Positions 19,832 through 29,419 of a stretch of 64,000 nucleotides of DNA are shown one piece after another. The notes beneath the pieces were generated by a model. The model did not search any database, had not been told where the DNA came from, and was given only the letters and a program-made list of their open reading frames with translations. The position numbers and the translations under genes are program-made. Each line of letters begins with the position of its first letter. Position 1 is the stretch's first letter. This stretch comes from Elusimicrobiales bacterium (GTDB lineage: Bacteria > Elusimicrobiota > Elusimicrobia > Elusimicrobiales > UBA9959), in contig JAMPXK010000001.1 in the NCBI GenBank assembly GCA_023701245.1, forward strand, positions 64,023-128,022. Reading direction: 5' to 3'.

Positions 19832-20362
19832 ATGAAAATTAACAAGAAAGTGGAAGACGCCATCAACAAGCAGGTCAACGCCGAGATCTATTCGGCCTAC
19901 CTGTACCTGGGAATGTCCTCGCGCTGCGCTGAAACCAACCTGAAAGGCATGGCCAACTGGTTCTACGTGCAGGCGCAGGAGGAAATGACCCACGCCATGA
20001 AGTTCTACAAGTTCGTGCTGGAGCGCGGCGGCCATCCCGTGCTGCCCTCCGTGGAAGGCGTGCGCACCGACTGGAAAACGCCCCTGGAAATGTTCGCGGC
20101 CGCCTACGAGCACGAGCAGAAGGTGAGCGCCCTCATCAACAATATCGTGGACATCGCCCTGGCCGAGCGCGACCACGCCACCGCCAGCATGCTCAACTGG
20201 TTCGTGGACGAGCAGGTGGAAGAGGAGGCCAACGCCTCCGAGATCGCCGACAAGCTCAAGCTGATAGGCGAGTCCAAAGAAGGTCTGTTCATGCTGGACA
20301 AGGAACTGTCCACCCGCGTGTTCGTGGACAGCACGCAGCCGGCCGGCGGGGCCCAGGCCTGA
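19832..20362 (+). CDS. Ferritin
   Basis: INKQVNAEIYSAYLYLGMSSRCAETNLKGMANWFYVQAQEEMTHAMKFY. Confidence 0.95.
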   Translation: MKINKKVEDAINKQVNAEIYSAYLYLGMSSRCAETNLKGMANWFYVQAQEEMTHAMKFYKFVLERGGHPVLPSVEGVRTDWKTPLEMFAAAYEHEQKVSALINNIVDIALAERDHATASMLNWFVDEQVEEEANASEIADKLKLIGESKEGLFMLDKELSTRVFVDSTQPAGGAQA

Positions 20363-20408
20363 ACTCCGGACCCGGGGCCGACCCAGCCTGGGCGGCCCCG
20401 GACCCTTT

Positions 20409-21107
20409 ATGAACCTGAACTGCCCGCACTGCCGCCGCTCCATACCGGCCGGGGACATAAACATCCAGTCGGCGCTGGCCAAATGCGCCTCCTGCAGCGC
20501 CGTGTTCGGTTTCGCCGACAAGGTGCCCGGCGCGGCCGCCGCCCTCGCCAAGCGGGTGGTGGAGATGCCCAAGGGCTATACCATGACCGCGGAAGGCGCG
20601 GACCTGGTGCTGATCCGCCGCTGGTTCTCCGCCAAGTTCGTCTTCCTGCTCTTCTTCTGCGCTTTCTGGGACGGCTTCCTGATCTTCTGGTACGGCATCG
20701 CCCTTTCCAAGGGCGCGCCGCTGCTGGCCATGGTATTCCCGCTTATCCACGTGGCCGTAGGCGTGGGCCTTACCTATTTCACCCTGGCCGGGTTCCTCAA
20801 CAGGACCCGCATAAAGATGAGCACCGGCGAGGTGAGCATAAAACATTATCCCCTGCCCTGGGCCGGCAACAGGACCCTGCGGCGCCAGGAAATAGACCAG
20901 CTGTTCTGCGAGGAAAAGCTCAGCCGCAACCGCAACAGTTCGGCCACCTACAGCTACAACCTCAGCGCCGTCCTGGCCGACGGCAGGCGGATAAAGCTGA
21001 TCTCAGGGCTGGACCAGCCGGAAGACGCCCTTTTTTTGGAACAGAAGATAGAAGGCTATATCGGCATCGCTGACCGGCCGGTGGCCGGGGAGATGCGCCC
21101 GGTTTAG
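20409..21107 (+). CDS. Zinc-ribbon plus membrane-domain protein, function unknown (paralogue A)
   Basis: N-terminal CPHCRRS...CASCSAVFGF; two TM segments; paralogous to the next ORF. Confidence 0.7.
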   Translation: MNLNCPHCRRSIPAGDINIQSALAKCASCSAVFGFADKVPGAAAALAKRVVEMPKGYTMTAEGADLVLIRRWFSAKFVFLLFFCAFWDGFLIFWYGIALSKGAPLLAMVFPLIHVAVGVGLTYFTLAGFLNRTRIKMSTGEVSIKHYPLPWAGNRTLRRQEIDQLFCEEKLSRNRNSSATYSYNLSAVLADGRRIKLISGLDQPEDALFLEQKIEGYIGIADRPVAGEMRPV

Positions 21108-21118
21108 CCATTCCAAAT

Positions 21119-21814
21119 ATGTCTTCAAAGTGTAAACTCTGCGGCAATACAAGGATCTCGGAACCTCACGGCGCCTGGCCCGGGGTGGCCCGTTGCGGCG
21201 GCTGCGGCGCCGTCTTCGGCTCCGGCCTGGAACCGCAGCCCGGCGCCGCCGGCCTTTCCAAGCGCGACGTGCGGCTGCCGGTCGGCTACACCTTATCTCA
21301 CGACGGGGCGAACCTGGTGATACTGCGCCGGTGGATGGGCTGGAAGTATATCGCGCTGGCCGCTTTCTGCGTTTTCTGGGACGGTTTTTTCCTCTATTGG
21401 TGCCTGGACATGGCCGCTAACGGCCTGCCGGCGGCCGGCATCTTCCTGCCCGTGCTCTACGCCGCCTTCGGCCTGGCCGTCACTTATTACTGCATCGCCG
21501 GCTTCCTTAATTTTACCCGCATAAAGATCACGCCGGGCGAGCTGAGCCTGCGGCATTACCCGCTGCCCTGGCCCGGCAACCGTGTGCTGCAGCGCCAGGA
21601 GATAGCCCAGTTCTTCTGCCTGGAGGATATAGTCCAGACCAAGGTGGGCCCGGTGGCCACTTACCGGCTCTACGTCCTCACTCCCGGCGGGGACCGCATC
21701 AAACTGGTCTCCGGCCTGGACCACCCGGCGGAGGCGCTGTTCCTGGAGCAGCAGCTGGAAAGCTACCTGGGCATAGGCGACCGCCCGGTGGACGGGGAAC
21801 TGAAAACGGTTTAA
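21119..21814 (+). CDS. Zinc-ribbon plus membrane-domain protein, function unknown (paralogue B)
   Basis: CKLCGNT...CGGCGAVFGS; shares FCVFWDGFF, GFLNFTRIKI, LRHYPLPWPGNR with paralogue A. Confidence 0.7.
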   Translation: MSSKCKLCGNTRISEPHGAWPGVARCGGCGAVFGSGLEPQPGAAGLSKRDVRLPVGYTLSHDGANLVILRRWMGWKYIALAAFCVFWDGFFLYWCLDMAANGLPAAGIFLPVLYAAFGLAVTYYCIAGFLNFTRIKITPGELSLRHYPLPWPGNRVLQRQEIAQFFCLEDIVQTKVGPVATYRLYVLTPGGDRIKLVSGLDHPAEALFLEQQLESYLGIGDRPVDGELKTV

Positions 21815-21824
21815 CGGGGGGAAC

Positions 21825-23498
21825 ATGCCTGGCGACATAGAGATAGCGCATACCATCAAGCTCAAGCCTGTAAAAGAGATCGCGGCCGCCCTGGGCGTGC
21901 CCGAGGACGACCTGCACCTTTTCGGCAAGTACAAGGCCAAGCTGCCGCTGAAATTGATCGACCCCGCGCGCGCCGCCCGCAGCCGGCTGGTGCTGGTGTC
22001 CGCCATTTCGCCCACCCCGGCGGGAGAAGGCAAGACCACGGTTTCCATCGGCCTGGCGCTGGGCCTCAACAGGATCGGGAAAAAGACCACGGTGGTGCTG
22101 CGCGAACCTTCGCTCGGCCCCGTGTTCGGCATCAAGGGCGGCGCCACCGGCGGCGGCTGGTCGCAGGTGCTGCCCATGGAGGACATCAACCTGCACTTTA
22201 CGGGGGATTTCGCGGCCATAGAAAAGGCGCACAACCTGCTGGCCGCCCTCATAGACAACAACGTGCAGAACAAGAAGAGCAACCTGGGCATAGACCCGCG
22301 CACGGTGGCCTGGCGGCGCGTGATGGACATGAACGACCGCTCCCTGCGCAAGATCATAGTGGGGCTGGGCGGCACCATGAGCGGCGTGCCGCGCGAGACC
22401 GGCTTCGACATCGTGGCGGCCTCCGAAGTGATGGCCATCCTCTGCCTCTCCAACGACCTGGCGCACCTCAAGGAAAAACTGGGCAACATCTTTGTGGGCT
22501 ATACCTACGACCGCAAGCCTGTTTACGCCAGGGACCTCAAGGCCAACGGGGCCATGGCCGCCCTGCTTAAAGACGCTATCATGCCCAACCTGGTGCAGAC
22601 CACCGAGGGCACCCCCGCCATTATCCACGGCGGACCTTTCGCCAATATCGCGCACGGCTGCAATTCCATCATAGCCACCCGCATGGGCCTCTCCCTGTCC
22701 GACTACGTGGTGACGGAAGCCGGCTTCGCTTTCGAACTGGGCGCCGAAAAATTCCTGGACATCAAATGCCGCTACGCCGGGCTCTGCCCCGGCGCCGCGG
22801 TGCTGGTTGCCACGGTAAGGGCGCTCAAGTACCACGGCGGCGTGGACCTGAAGGCGCTGGCCAAGCCGGACCCCGCCGCGGTGAAGCGCGGCCTGGAGAA
22901 CCTGGAAAAGCACGTGGAGAACATGAAGCAGTTCGAGCTGTCGCCCGTGATAGCTCTCAATAAGTTCACCTCGGACACCGACGAGGAGATCGCGGTGGTG
23001 AAGGCGCGCTGCGCCGAGCTGGGCGTGCCGGTGGCCGTGGCCGACGTGTGGGGCCAGGGCGGCGCCGGCGCCGTGGAACTGGCGGAACTGGTGGCCCGCA
23101 CCGTGGACGCCAAGGCGACCTGCGGCTTCAAGCCGGTCTACGAATGGGAATGGCCGGTGGAGAAGAAGATAGAGGCCATAGCCGGCAAGATGTACGGCGC
23201 CAGGCATATAGATTACACCGCCAAGGCCAGGAAGGACCTGGAGAAGATCTCCGGCCTTGGCCTGGATAAGCTGCCGGTCTGCATAGCCAAGACGCAGAAA
23301 TCCCTGTCGGACAACCCGGACCTGATAGGCCGCCCCAAGGATTTCGTGGTGACCGTGCGCGAAATAGAGATAGCGTCGGGCGCGGGCTTTATCATCCCCA
23401 TCACCGGCGATATCATGCGCATGCCCGGCCTGCCCGAGCACCCGGCGTCCGAGAACATCGACATAGACGCGGCCGGCAACATCACCGGCCTGTTCTGA
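21825..23498 (+). CDS. fhs: Formate--tetrahydrofolate ligase
   Basis: SAISPTPAGEGKTTVSIGLALGLNRIGKKTTVVLREPSLGPVFGIKGGATGGG. Confidence 0.97.
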   Translation: MPGDIEIAHTIKLKPVKEIAAALGVPEDDLHLFGKYKAKLPLKLIDPARAARSRLVLVSAISPTPAGEGKTTVSIGLALGLNRIGKKTTVVLREPSLGPVFGIKGGATGGGWSQVLPMEDINLHFTGDFAAIEKAHNLLAALIDNNVQNKKSNLGIDPRTVAWRRVMDMNDRSLRKIIVGLGGTMSGVPRETGFDIVAASEVMAILCLSNDLAHLKEKLGNIFVGYTYDRKPVYARDLKANGAMAALLKDAIMPNLVQTTEGTPAIIHGGPFANIAHGCNSIIATRMGLSLSDYVVTEAGFAFELGAEKFLDIKCRYAGLCPGAAVLVATVRALKYHGGVDLKALAKPDPAAVKRGLENLEKHVENMKQFELSPVIALNKFTSDTDEEIAVVKARCAELGVPVAVADVWGQGGAGAVELAELVARTVDAKATCGFKPVYEWEWPVEKKIEAIAGKMYGARHIDYTAKARKDLEKISGLGLDKLPVCIAKTQKSLSDNPDLIGRPKDFVVTVREIEIASGAGFIIPITGDIMRMPGLPEHPASENIDIDAAGNITGLF

Positions 23499-23559
23499 AC
23501 CCGCGCCCCCCGGCGGGCTAATTGAGGAGACAACATGAGTACATCAGCGAGGTTTCCGG

Positions 23560-24633
23560 ATGGCTTCTAATCATCGCCAGGGGGCGGCCCGCTGCCCGCA
23601 TTGCGGCAAACCTGCCGGCCAGCCGGGCGGCCTGCCCGGCCACGTTATCCTCTCCGGTTTAATGCTGGCGGCGGCGGCCTTCTTCTACTTCTCGCCGGAG
23701 CGCGGGGCCGGACAGCCAGCCGCGACGGACCTGCCCGGCGGCGGGCGGCTTACGGAGCAAAGAGTTTCCTACATGCTTTCCGCGGACGGCGCCAAAGAAT
23801 GCTCGCCCTGCCTGGCGGCGGCGGATAAGTTCGCGCGCGACCGGCGCCAGGCCGCGCTCGCGGCCCGGACCCGGGGGATGGCGCTTATCCCGGCCGGCGA
23901 ATACAGGATCGGTTCCCCCGACGGGGTAGGAGACCCGGATGAGCGCCCGCGCCACAAGGTGCACCTGGACGCTTTCTACCTGGACGCCCGCGAGGTCACC
24001 ATCTCCGACTACATGAAGTTCGCCAACAAGGTGAAGGCCAATTACCCGGAGTGGGCCGAGCCCGGCGGGGATTTTAACGTGGAGACCGGGCCTTACCCGC
24101 ATTACAAACGGGTGCTGGGCCTTATCAACAGCTGCCAGACCTGCCCGGTGATAGGGGTGGAACACCGCGACGCCGCGGCTTACTGCGCCTGGGCCGGCAA
24201 ACGCCTGCCTACGGAGGCGGAGTGGGAAGCCGCCGCCCGCGGCGGCACGGAGACCGTATTCAGTTTCGGGGATTCCGCCAAAGGCATAGGCGCCCACGCC
24301 TGGTACGAGGGAAATTCCATGGGGCTGCCGCGCCCGGTGGGAGGGAAAGCTCCCAACGCCTACGGCCTGTACGACATGCACGGCAACGTGTGGGAGTGGA
24401 CGGCGGATTTCTACGAGAAGCGGTATTATGACAGGAGCCCCGGCGCGTCTCCGACCGGGCCCGAGAACGGCGGCGAGAAAGTGCTGCGCGGCGGGTCCTG
24501 GGCCTTCGACCCGGGCGCGCTGCGCGCCGGCAACAGGGCCAGCAGCGCCTACGGCAACGACGATATCGGTTTTCGGTGCGCGGCAGGCAAGGCCGACATC
24601 GACCTGCTGGTGGACGGGGACCTGGGGCTTTAG
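23560..24633 (+). CDS. SUMF1/FGE-fold protein with N-terminal zinc ribbon and TM anchor
   Basis: RCPHCGKPAG; TM; MALIPAGEYRIGSPDGVGDPDERPRHKVHLDAFYLDAREVT...RLPTEAEWEAAARGG...NVWEWTADFY. Confidence 0.87.
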   Translation: MASNHRQGAARCPHCGKPAGQPGGLPGHVILSGLMLAAAAFFYFSPERGAGQPAATDLPGGGRLTEQRVSYMLSADGAKECSPCLAAADKFARDRRQAALAARTRGMALIPAGEYRIGSPDGVGDPDERPRHKVHLDAFYLDAREVTISDYMKFANKVKANYPEWAEPGGDFNVETGPYPHYKRVLGLINSCQTCPVIGVEHRDAAAYCAWAGKRLPTEAEWEAAARGGTETVFSFGDSAKGIGAHAWYEGNSMGLPRPVGGKAPNAYGLYDMHGNVWEWTADFYEKRYYDRSPGASPTGPENGGEKVLRGGSWAFDPGALRAGNRASSAYGNDDIGFRCAAGKADIDLLVDGDLGL

Positions 24634-25757
24634 GCCAGGTCCTCTTCTTCGGCGGACATGAACCAGCGCTGCGCCGCGAAGGTCGGGATGACGGCGCTGG
24701 CTATCAGCACCCCGGTCAGCACCGAGTACTGCCCGGCTTCCAGGACCCCCTCTTTTAACCCGAACAGCGCCGCCATCAGGCCGAAGGTCAGGCCGGTGGA
24801 CATCAGCAGCGTGAAATAGTTCCTCCCCGACGGAAAATACCTGGCGGCGAGGAAATATACCCCCGCGAACTTGGACAGCTGCTTTACCAGGAACAGCGCC
24901 GCGAATAGCCCGGCCCCGCCCAGGAGCGCCGCGGCGGAGACCTGCATGCCGGCCACCAGGAAGAAGAACGGCGTGATAAAGGCGTAGGCCACGGTGCGCA
25001 GGCGGCTTTTTACTGCGGTGTGCGCACCGCCCAGCTGCGGCGCCAGCGCCAGGCCGAACAGGAACGCGGGCAGCAGGGCCTGGGTGGCGCCGCGTTCTGC
25101 CAGGTAGACCAGCGCCAGCAGCGCCGCGAAAATATACTTGATCTCGGGTTCCACCACCTTGCCCGCCAGGGCGGGGCGGCTCAGCAGCCAGGCGGAGACG
25201 CGGCCGGCGCCCAGCAGGAAGAAGGCGGCCGCGGCCAGGAAGGCCAGGGCGCGCAAGTCCGGCTTGAGGAAGAGCAGGCTGAGGGCCAGGGCGGTGAGGG
25301 TGTTGGTGAGAAAGGTGCAGGCCATCAGCAGTTTGGCGGTGCGGCTTTTGCCACGGCCGGTCTCGGTAAGGACGGAATAGACCACCGCCAGCGAAGTTTC
25401 TGACAAGGCTATGCCGGCGATAAGGGAGGCCTGCAGGCTCCAGCCGGCGGCGTAGCGGCAGAAGAGGGTGCCGGCGGCGAAGGGAGCCAGGAACGAGAGC
25501 AGCCCTACGGCGGCGGCCTGGCGGAAATTCTCCCTGAGAAGTTCGTGGTCCACCTCGGCGCCTGCCAGGAAGGTGAGGGTTATGCCGCCGAAACCCGCCA
25601 GGTAGATCATCCAGGCGGCCGGCTGCAGGCCCAGGGCGCCGGCGCCCAGGCCCAGGAGCAGTTCGAAGATGGCGACCGAGAGGCCCAGCTTGAGGCTGAG
25701 CAGGCTGGCCGCGAAGATCAGCAGTCCCGCTACCAAAGGTGTTTTATCCGGTTCCAT
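24630..25757 (-). CDS. Cation:proton antiporter (CPA2/KefB-like membrane domain)
   Basis: About 12 TM. Probable start MEPDKTP at 25757; the longer track ORF reads through a palindrome-rich intergenic region. Confidence 0.8.
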   Translation of the reverse strand: MEPDKTPLVAGLLIFAASLLSLKLGLSVAIFELLLGLGAGALGLQPAAWMIYLAGFGGITLTFLAGAEVDHELLRENFRQAAAVGLLSFLAPFAAGTLFCRYAAGWSLQASLIAGIALSETSLAVVYSVLTETGRGKSRTAKLLMACTFLTNTLTALALSLLFLKPDLRALAFLAAAAFFLLGAGRVSAWLLSRPALAGKVVEPEIKYIFAALLALVYLAERGATQALLPAFLFGLALAPQLGGAHTAVKSRLRTVAYAFITPFFFLVAGMQVSAAALLGGAGLFAALFLVKQLSKFAGVYFLAARYFPSGRNYFTLLMSTGLTFGLMAALFGLKEGVLEAGQYSVLTGVLIASAVIPTFAAQRWFMSAEEEDLA

Positions 25758-25804
25758 AAAAAAGTTCTCCCGCGTATGCTGTCTGGCGACTGATGCTTTG
25801 TGCC

Positions 25805-25973
25805 GGAAAGTTGCGATGCAACTTTCCCCGAGCATAGCTCGGGCGCCGGAGGGCGCGGCATACTCCCTCGCGGACCTGTCGCGCATAGCGCTTGGTCCGC
25901 GACCCGCGGCGCGGGGGATCCGGTAAATGCCGGATCCGGGATAAAAAAGACCTCTACCTTTAGGGTAGAGGTC
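25805..25973. repeat. Array of seven consecutive hairpins (intergenic palindrome cluster)
   Basis: GGAAAGTTGC-gat-GCAACTTTCC; CCCGAGC-ata-GCTCGGG; GCGCC/GGCGC; CGCGGACC...GGTCCGCG; CCCGC-ggc-GCGGG; GGATCCGG-taaatg-CCGGATCC; GACCTCTACC/GGTAGAGGTC. Confidence 0.75.
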
Positions 25974-26041
25974 ATTAGTCCCGGAGGACGGTTCCCCCGG
26001 AGGGCCGGGGCGGCGGACATCATCGCCTTGATCTGATTATA

Positions 26042-27049
26042 TTAACTTTTCTTCCCGGTGCGGAAGGCTTTCAGCGCGGCGTCCACTTTCTCCAGCAGTT
26101 CGCGGGAGTAGAGTTTGCCCACCAGGGCCAGGCGGGCGGTCTGGCCCGCGGCTTCCAGGTCCTTTACCACGGCGGGGCTGGCCGGCTCCGTGAACTGCAG
26201 GCCCTTCTTCTTGAGGATCCCCACGGATTCATCGTTCTCCTTGCGGCTCTGCAGCGTAAGGGCGCGGAAATGCTTTTCCCCAAGGGCCAGCATGGTCTTC
26301 TGGTCATCCTTGGAGAGGGTGTCGAAAGTTTTCTTGGAGATAAGCACGGCCCCTGAGGCGTTGGTGAGCGGCAGGGAGAACACGTACTTCATGCGCGCGA
26401 ACCACTGGAGGGCGATGACGGAGAGGGGCGAGCCGTAGACGCCGTTGATCATGCCTGTCTGCAGGGAGGTCATCACGTCGGTGATGGACAGCGGGATGGG
26501 TTTGATGTGCAGGGCCGCGAAAGTTGCCTCGGCTATGGGGTCGCCCTCCCAGATCCACATTTTCACGTTCCTGAGGTCCTCGGGCTTGGTGACGGGCAGG
26601 TTGGAGAAAACGTTGACGTTGCCGACCTCGGCCCAGCCCAGCAGCACGTAGCCGCGGCTTTCGAAGATCTTCCTGAAGTCGCCGTCCAGCGCCTTGTAGA
26701 CGTGGTCTATCTCTTTGGCGCTCTTGAAGAGGAACGGCGTGTCCAGCAGGCGCGCCTCGGGGGCCACCTCGCCTATGCCGACGCCGGTGAAGCCGCCGGC
26801 GTGCAGCTGGCCCAGGCGGATCTTGCGCACCACGTCCTTCTCGTCGCCTGAAACGCCTCCGGCGTAGATCTTGAACTTCACGCGGCCGGCGGTCCTGGCG
26901 GTGGTCTCTTCGGTGAACTGGCGCATGGCCTTCATCCAGGTGGAGCCGTCGGGCGCCAGCGTGGCGAACTTCACCATGGTCTGGGCTTTCAGCGGCAGGG
27001 CCAGGCCCAGCAGCAGGGCGAACGCGGGCAGGGTCTTAGAAAAGTTCAT
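26042..27049 (-). CDS. dctP: TRAP transporter substrate-binding protein (DctP-like)
   Basis: Signal peptide; MVKFATLAPDGSTWMKAMRQF...AGGVSGDEKDVVRKIRLGQLHAGGFTGVG. Confidence 0.9.
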   Translation of the reverse strand: MNFSKTLPAFALLLGLALPLKAQTMVKFATLAPDGSTWMKAMRQFTEETTARTAGRVKFKIYAGGVSGDEKDVVRKIRLGQLHAGGFTGVGIGEVAPEARLLDTPFLFKSAKEIDHVYKALDGDFRKIFESRGYVLLGWAEVGNVNVFSNLPVTKPEDLRNVKMWIWEGDPIAEATFAALHIKPIPLSITDVMTSLQTGMINGVYGSPLSVIALQWFARMKYVFSLPLTNASGAVLISKKTFDTLSKDDQKTMLALGEKHFRALTLQSRKENDESVGILKKKGLQFTEPASPAVVKDLEAAGQTARLALVGKLYSRELLEKVDAALKAFRTGKKS

Positions 27050-27839
27050 CTTTTTTCTCCAGCAGTCTCTTGGCTTTCTGTTTGGCCACTTCGTTGGCCA
27101 GGCGGGTGTCGCCGTCTTTGAGTTCGGCGGAAATTATCTCGCTGAGGAGCCGGTCGAACAGCTCCGCGTCCTGCGCGGCCACGGCGGCCAGCTTGGCGTA
27201 AAGATAGCGGCTCAGGTGGAAGTCCGCCCCGGGCCCTTTCAGGGCGAGTTCGAAATGTTCGGCCGCCTTCTCCGGGTTGCCGCCCAGCATGCGCGGGCGG
27301 ATGGCGTAGTAGGCTCCCATGATGTCGTGGGCCGCGTTGTAGTAATAGCCGGGTTCCAGCTCCAGCAGCTTCAGCGCGGCCGGCTCCAGGGTGGGGATCT
27401 CGGCTATGGCCTCGGGCTTGTCGCGGTTGATGTTCATGTACAGCGCTTTGCAGAAAGTCTGCCAGAACAGCGGGTGCGCGTCTTTCGCCTTCGCGGTCTG
27501 GGCGGTGGCGCCTTTCAGCGCGCGCTCGGCGTAGGCCTGGCCTTTGAGGTAGAAGAAAGAGGCGCGTTCGGGCTGGTCTTCCTCCAGGAACATGAAGGCG
27601 TAGCCGCAGAACCCCTGGGCGGCGTTCACGAGCATGGCCTTGTTGTCCGGGTCGCTCCGGAGCAGGATCTCCATGAGTTGGAGGTTGGCGGGCAGCGCTT
27701 CTTTGACGTACTGGGGGTCCGCCTGGCTGAACACGGCCGGCAGGCCTTTGTCTATCACGCCGGAGGTCACCTTTGCGGCGGTGCGGTTGAGGGAGCAGGC
27801 GCCCAGCAGGAGCGGCAGGAGCAGCAGGAGTTTCTTCAT
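27036..27839 (-). CDS. TRAP-associated lipoprotein, T-component (TatT-like)
   Basis: Lipobox LLLGACS; all-helical TPR-like; overlaps dctP. Confidence 0.75.
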   Translation of the reverse strand: MKKLLLLLPLLLGACSLNRTAAKVTSGVIDKGLPAVFSQADPQYVKEALPANLQLMEILLRSDPDNKAMLVNAAQGFCGYAFMFLEEDQPERASFFYLKGQAYAERALKGATAQTAKAKDAHPLFWQTFCKALYMNINRDKPEAIAEIPTLEPAALKLLELEPGYYYNAAHDIMGAYYAIRPRMLGGNPEKAAEHFELALKGPGADFHLSRYLYAKLAAVAAQDAELFDRLLSEIISAELKDGDTRLANEVAKQKAKRLLEKKDELF

Positions 27840-29395
27840 TTTCTTTTTTCCTTTACCAGCGCGGAGAAAGACTCCGCGGCGCCCGCGTGCTTTTTGAGGA
27901 AATCTTCAGCCGTCGTGGGGAAGCGGTAGGTCCAGTTGTGGTCGCCCAGGGTGCCGGGGGTGTTCACCCTTTCCCTGGAACCGAAGATGTCCTGGATGGG
28001 CAGTATTACTATGCGCGAGCCCGAGGCCAGCAGCGCGCCCAGCGCCTTTTCCCTGGCTTTAGCGAAAGGCGGCGGTTTGGTGGCCTCGCCGGAGACCAGT
28101 TTCCAGAAAAGTTTTTTCTCGGCGTGGTCCACCGTGTCCCACCAGTCGGCCAGCGGCTCATTGTCGTGCGTGGAGGAGGTGGCCAGCGAGACCGGGTGGT
28201 AGGTGACCGGGTCCGTGTAGTCGCCGGCGGTGTTCTTCTCCCAGCGCATCACCTTATAGCCGGGGATCTCCAGTTCGCGCAGGACCTCCCCGACGTAAGG
28301 CGGGATGAGGCCCAGATCCTCGGCCACGGGCAGCATGGGGCTCGCCCCGGCCACGGCCTGCAGGAAACGCCTGCCGCGTTCGCGCTGCCCCTGCGGGTCC
28401 TTTATGTCGAAATCCGGCTTCTGCGCCGCGTCTCGCGGGATGACCCAGGTGCGGAAAAAGCCCACCATGTGGTCTATGCGGAACAGGTCGTAAAATTCGG
28501 CGGCCTTTTTCACCTTCGAACGCCACCAGTCGAAATTGCCGGCCTCTACCGCCGTCCAGTTGTAGGCGGGCAGGCCCCAGCGCTGGCCGGTATCGCTGAA
28601 AGCGTCGGGCGGGGCGCCTATCTCGCTGTCCAGGTCGAATTCCCCCTGGCGGGCCCAGACGTCGGAACTCTCCTGGTTGACCATGAAGGGCAGGTCGCCC
28701 AGCAGTTTTATCCCCAGCTGCGCGGCGCGGGCCTTGGCCGCGGTCCACTGGCGGTGGATGGTCCACTGGAGGTATTTGAAGAAGAGGATCTGCAGTTCCT
28801 CGCGGCCGTGCAGTTCCCTTAGGGCCTGCGGGTCGCGGGTTTTGAGCGGGGCTTCCCAGTGGGTCCAGGAGGTCCAGTTATGGGTGTCCTTGAGCCGGCG
28901 GAAGGCCGCGTAGTCGTCGAGCCAGCCGGCGTTGGCGCGGCAGAAGGCGCGGAACTCGCCTGCCAGGGCGGAATCCTTGAGGATGTGGCGCTGGTGGAAG
29001 GCGGTGTAGATCTTCCAGAGGGTGCTGAATTTCAGGTGGCGCACTTCGTTGTACAGGACGGCCTTGGAGACGCGCAGCTGCCGCAGCCCCGCCTGGAAAC
29101 GGCGGGAGTTTATCTCCTCCAGGAGTTCCGGGAATTCCCCGAGCTCCGGGATGTCGTCCACTGCTATGTAGATGGGGTCCAGGGCGAAGGCGGAAAGGGC
29201 GGTGTAGGGACAGGAAACTCCCGGGGGCATCTCGTTGATGGGCAGGACCTGAAGGAGGTCCAGGTTCAAAGCCTTCATGGCGTCGAACCAGAGGGTCATG
29301 GCGCCGGTGTCGCCTATGCCCCAATCCTTCTTGGAGCGCATGGAGAACAGCGGGAACAGCGTTCCGGTATGTTTCTTTTCCAATAACGGGTGCAT
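27836..29395 (-). CDS. malQ: 4-alpha-glucanotransferase
   Basis: GDTGAMTLWFDAMKALNLDLLQVLPINEMPPG...SCPYTALSAFALDPIYI...IDHMVGFFRTW. Confidence 0.93.
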   Translation of the reverse strand: MHPLLEKKHTGTLFPLFSMRSKKDWGIGDTGAMTLWFDAMKALNLDLLQVLPINEMPPGVSCPYTALSAFALDPIYIAVDDIPELGEFPELLEEINSRRFQAGLRQLRVSKAVLYNEVRHLKFSTLWKIYTAFHQRHILKDSALAGEFRAFCRANAGWLDDYAAFRRLKDTHNWTSWTHWEAPLKTRDPQALRELHGREELQILFFKYLQWTIHRQWTAAKARAAQLGIKLLGDLPFMVNQESSDVWARQGEFDLDSEIGAPPDAFSDTGQRWGLPAYNWTAVEAGNFDWWRSKVKKAAEFYDLFRIDHMVGFFRTWVIPRDAAQKPDFDIKDPQGQRERGRRFLQAVAGASPMLPVAEDLGLIPPYVGEVLRELEIPGYKVMRWEKNTAGDYTDPVTYHPVSLATSSTHDNEPLADWWDTVDHAEKKLFWKLVSGEATKPPPFAKAREKALGALLASGSRIVILPIQDIFGSRERVNTPGTLGDHNWTYRFPTTAEDFLKKHAGAAESFSALVKEKRK

Positions 29396-29419
29396 AAATT
29401 TGCGGCCCGGGCTGACTGC

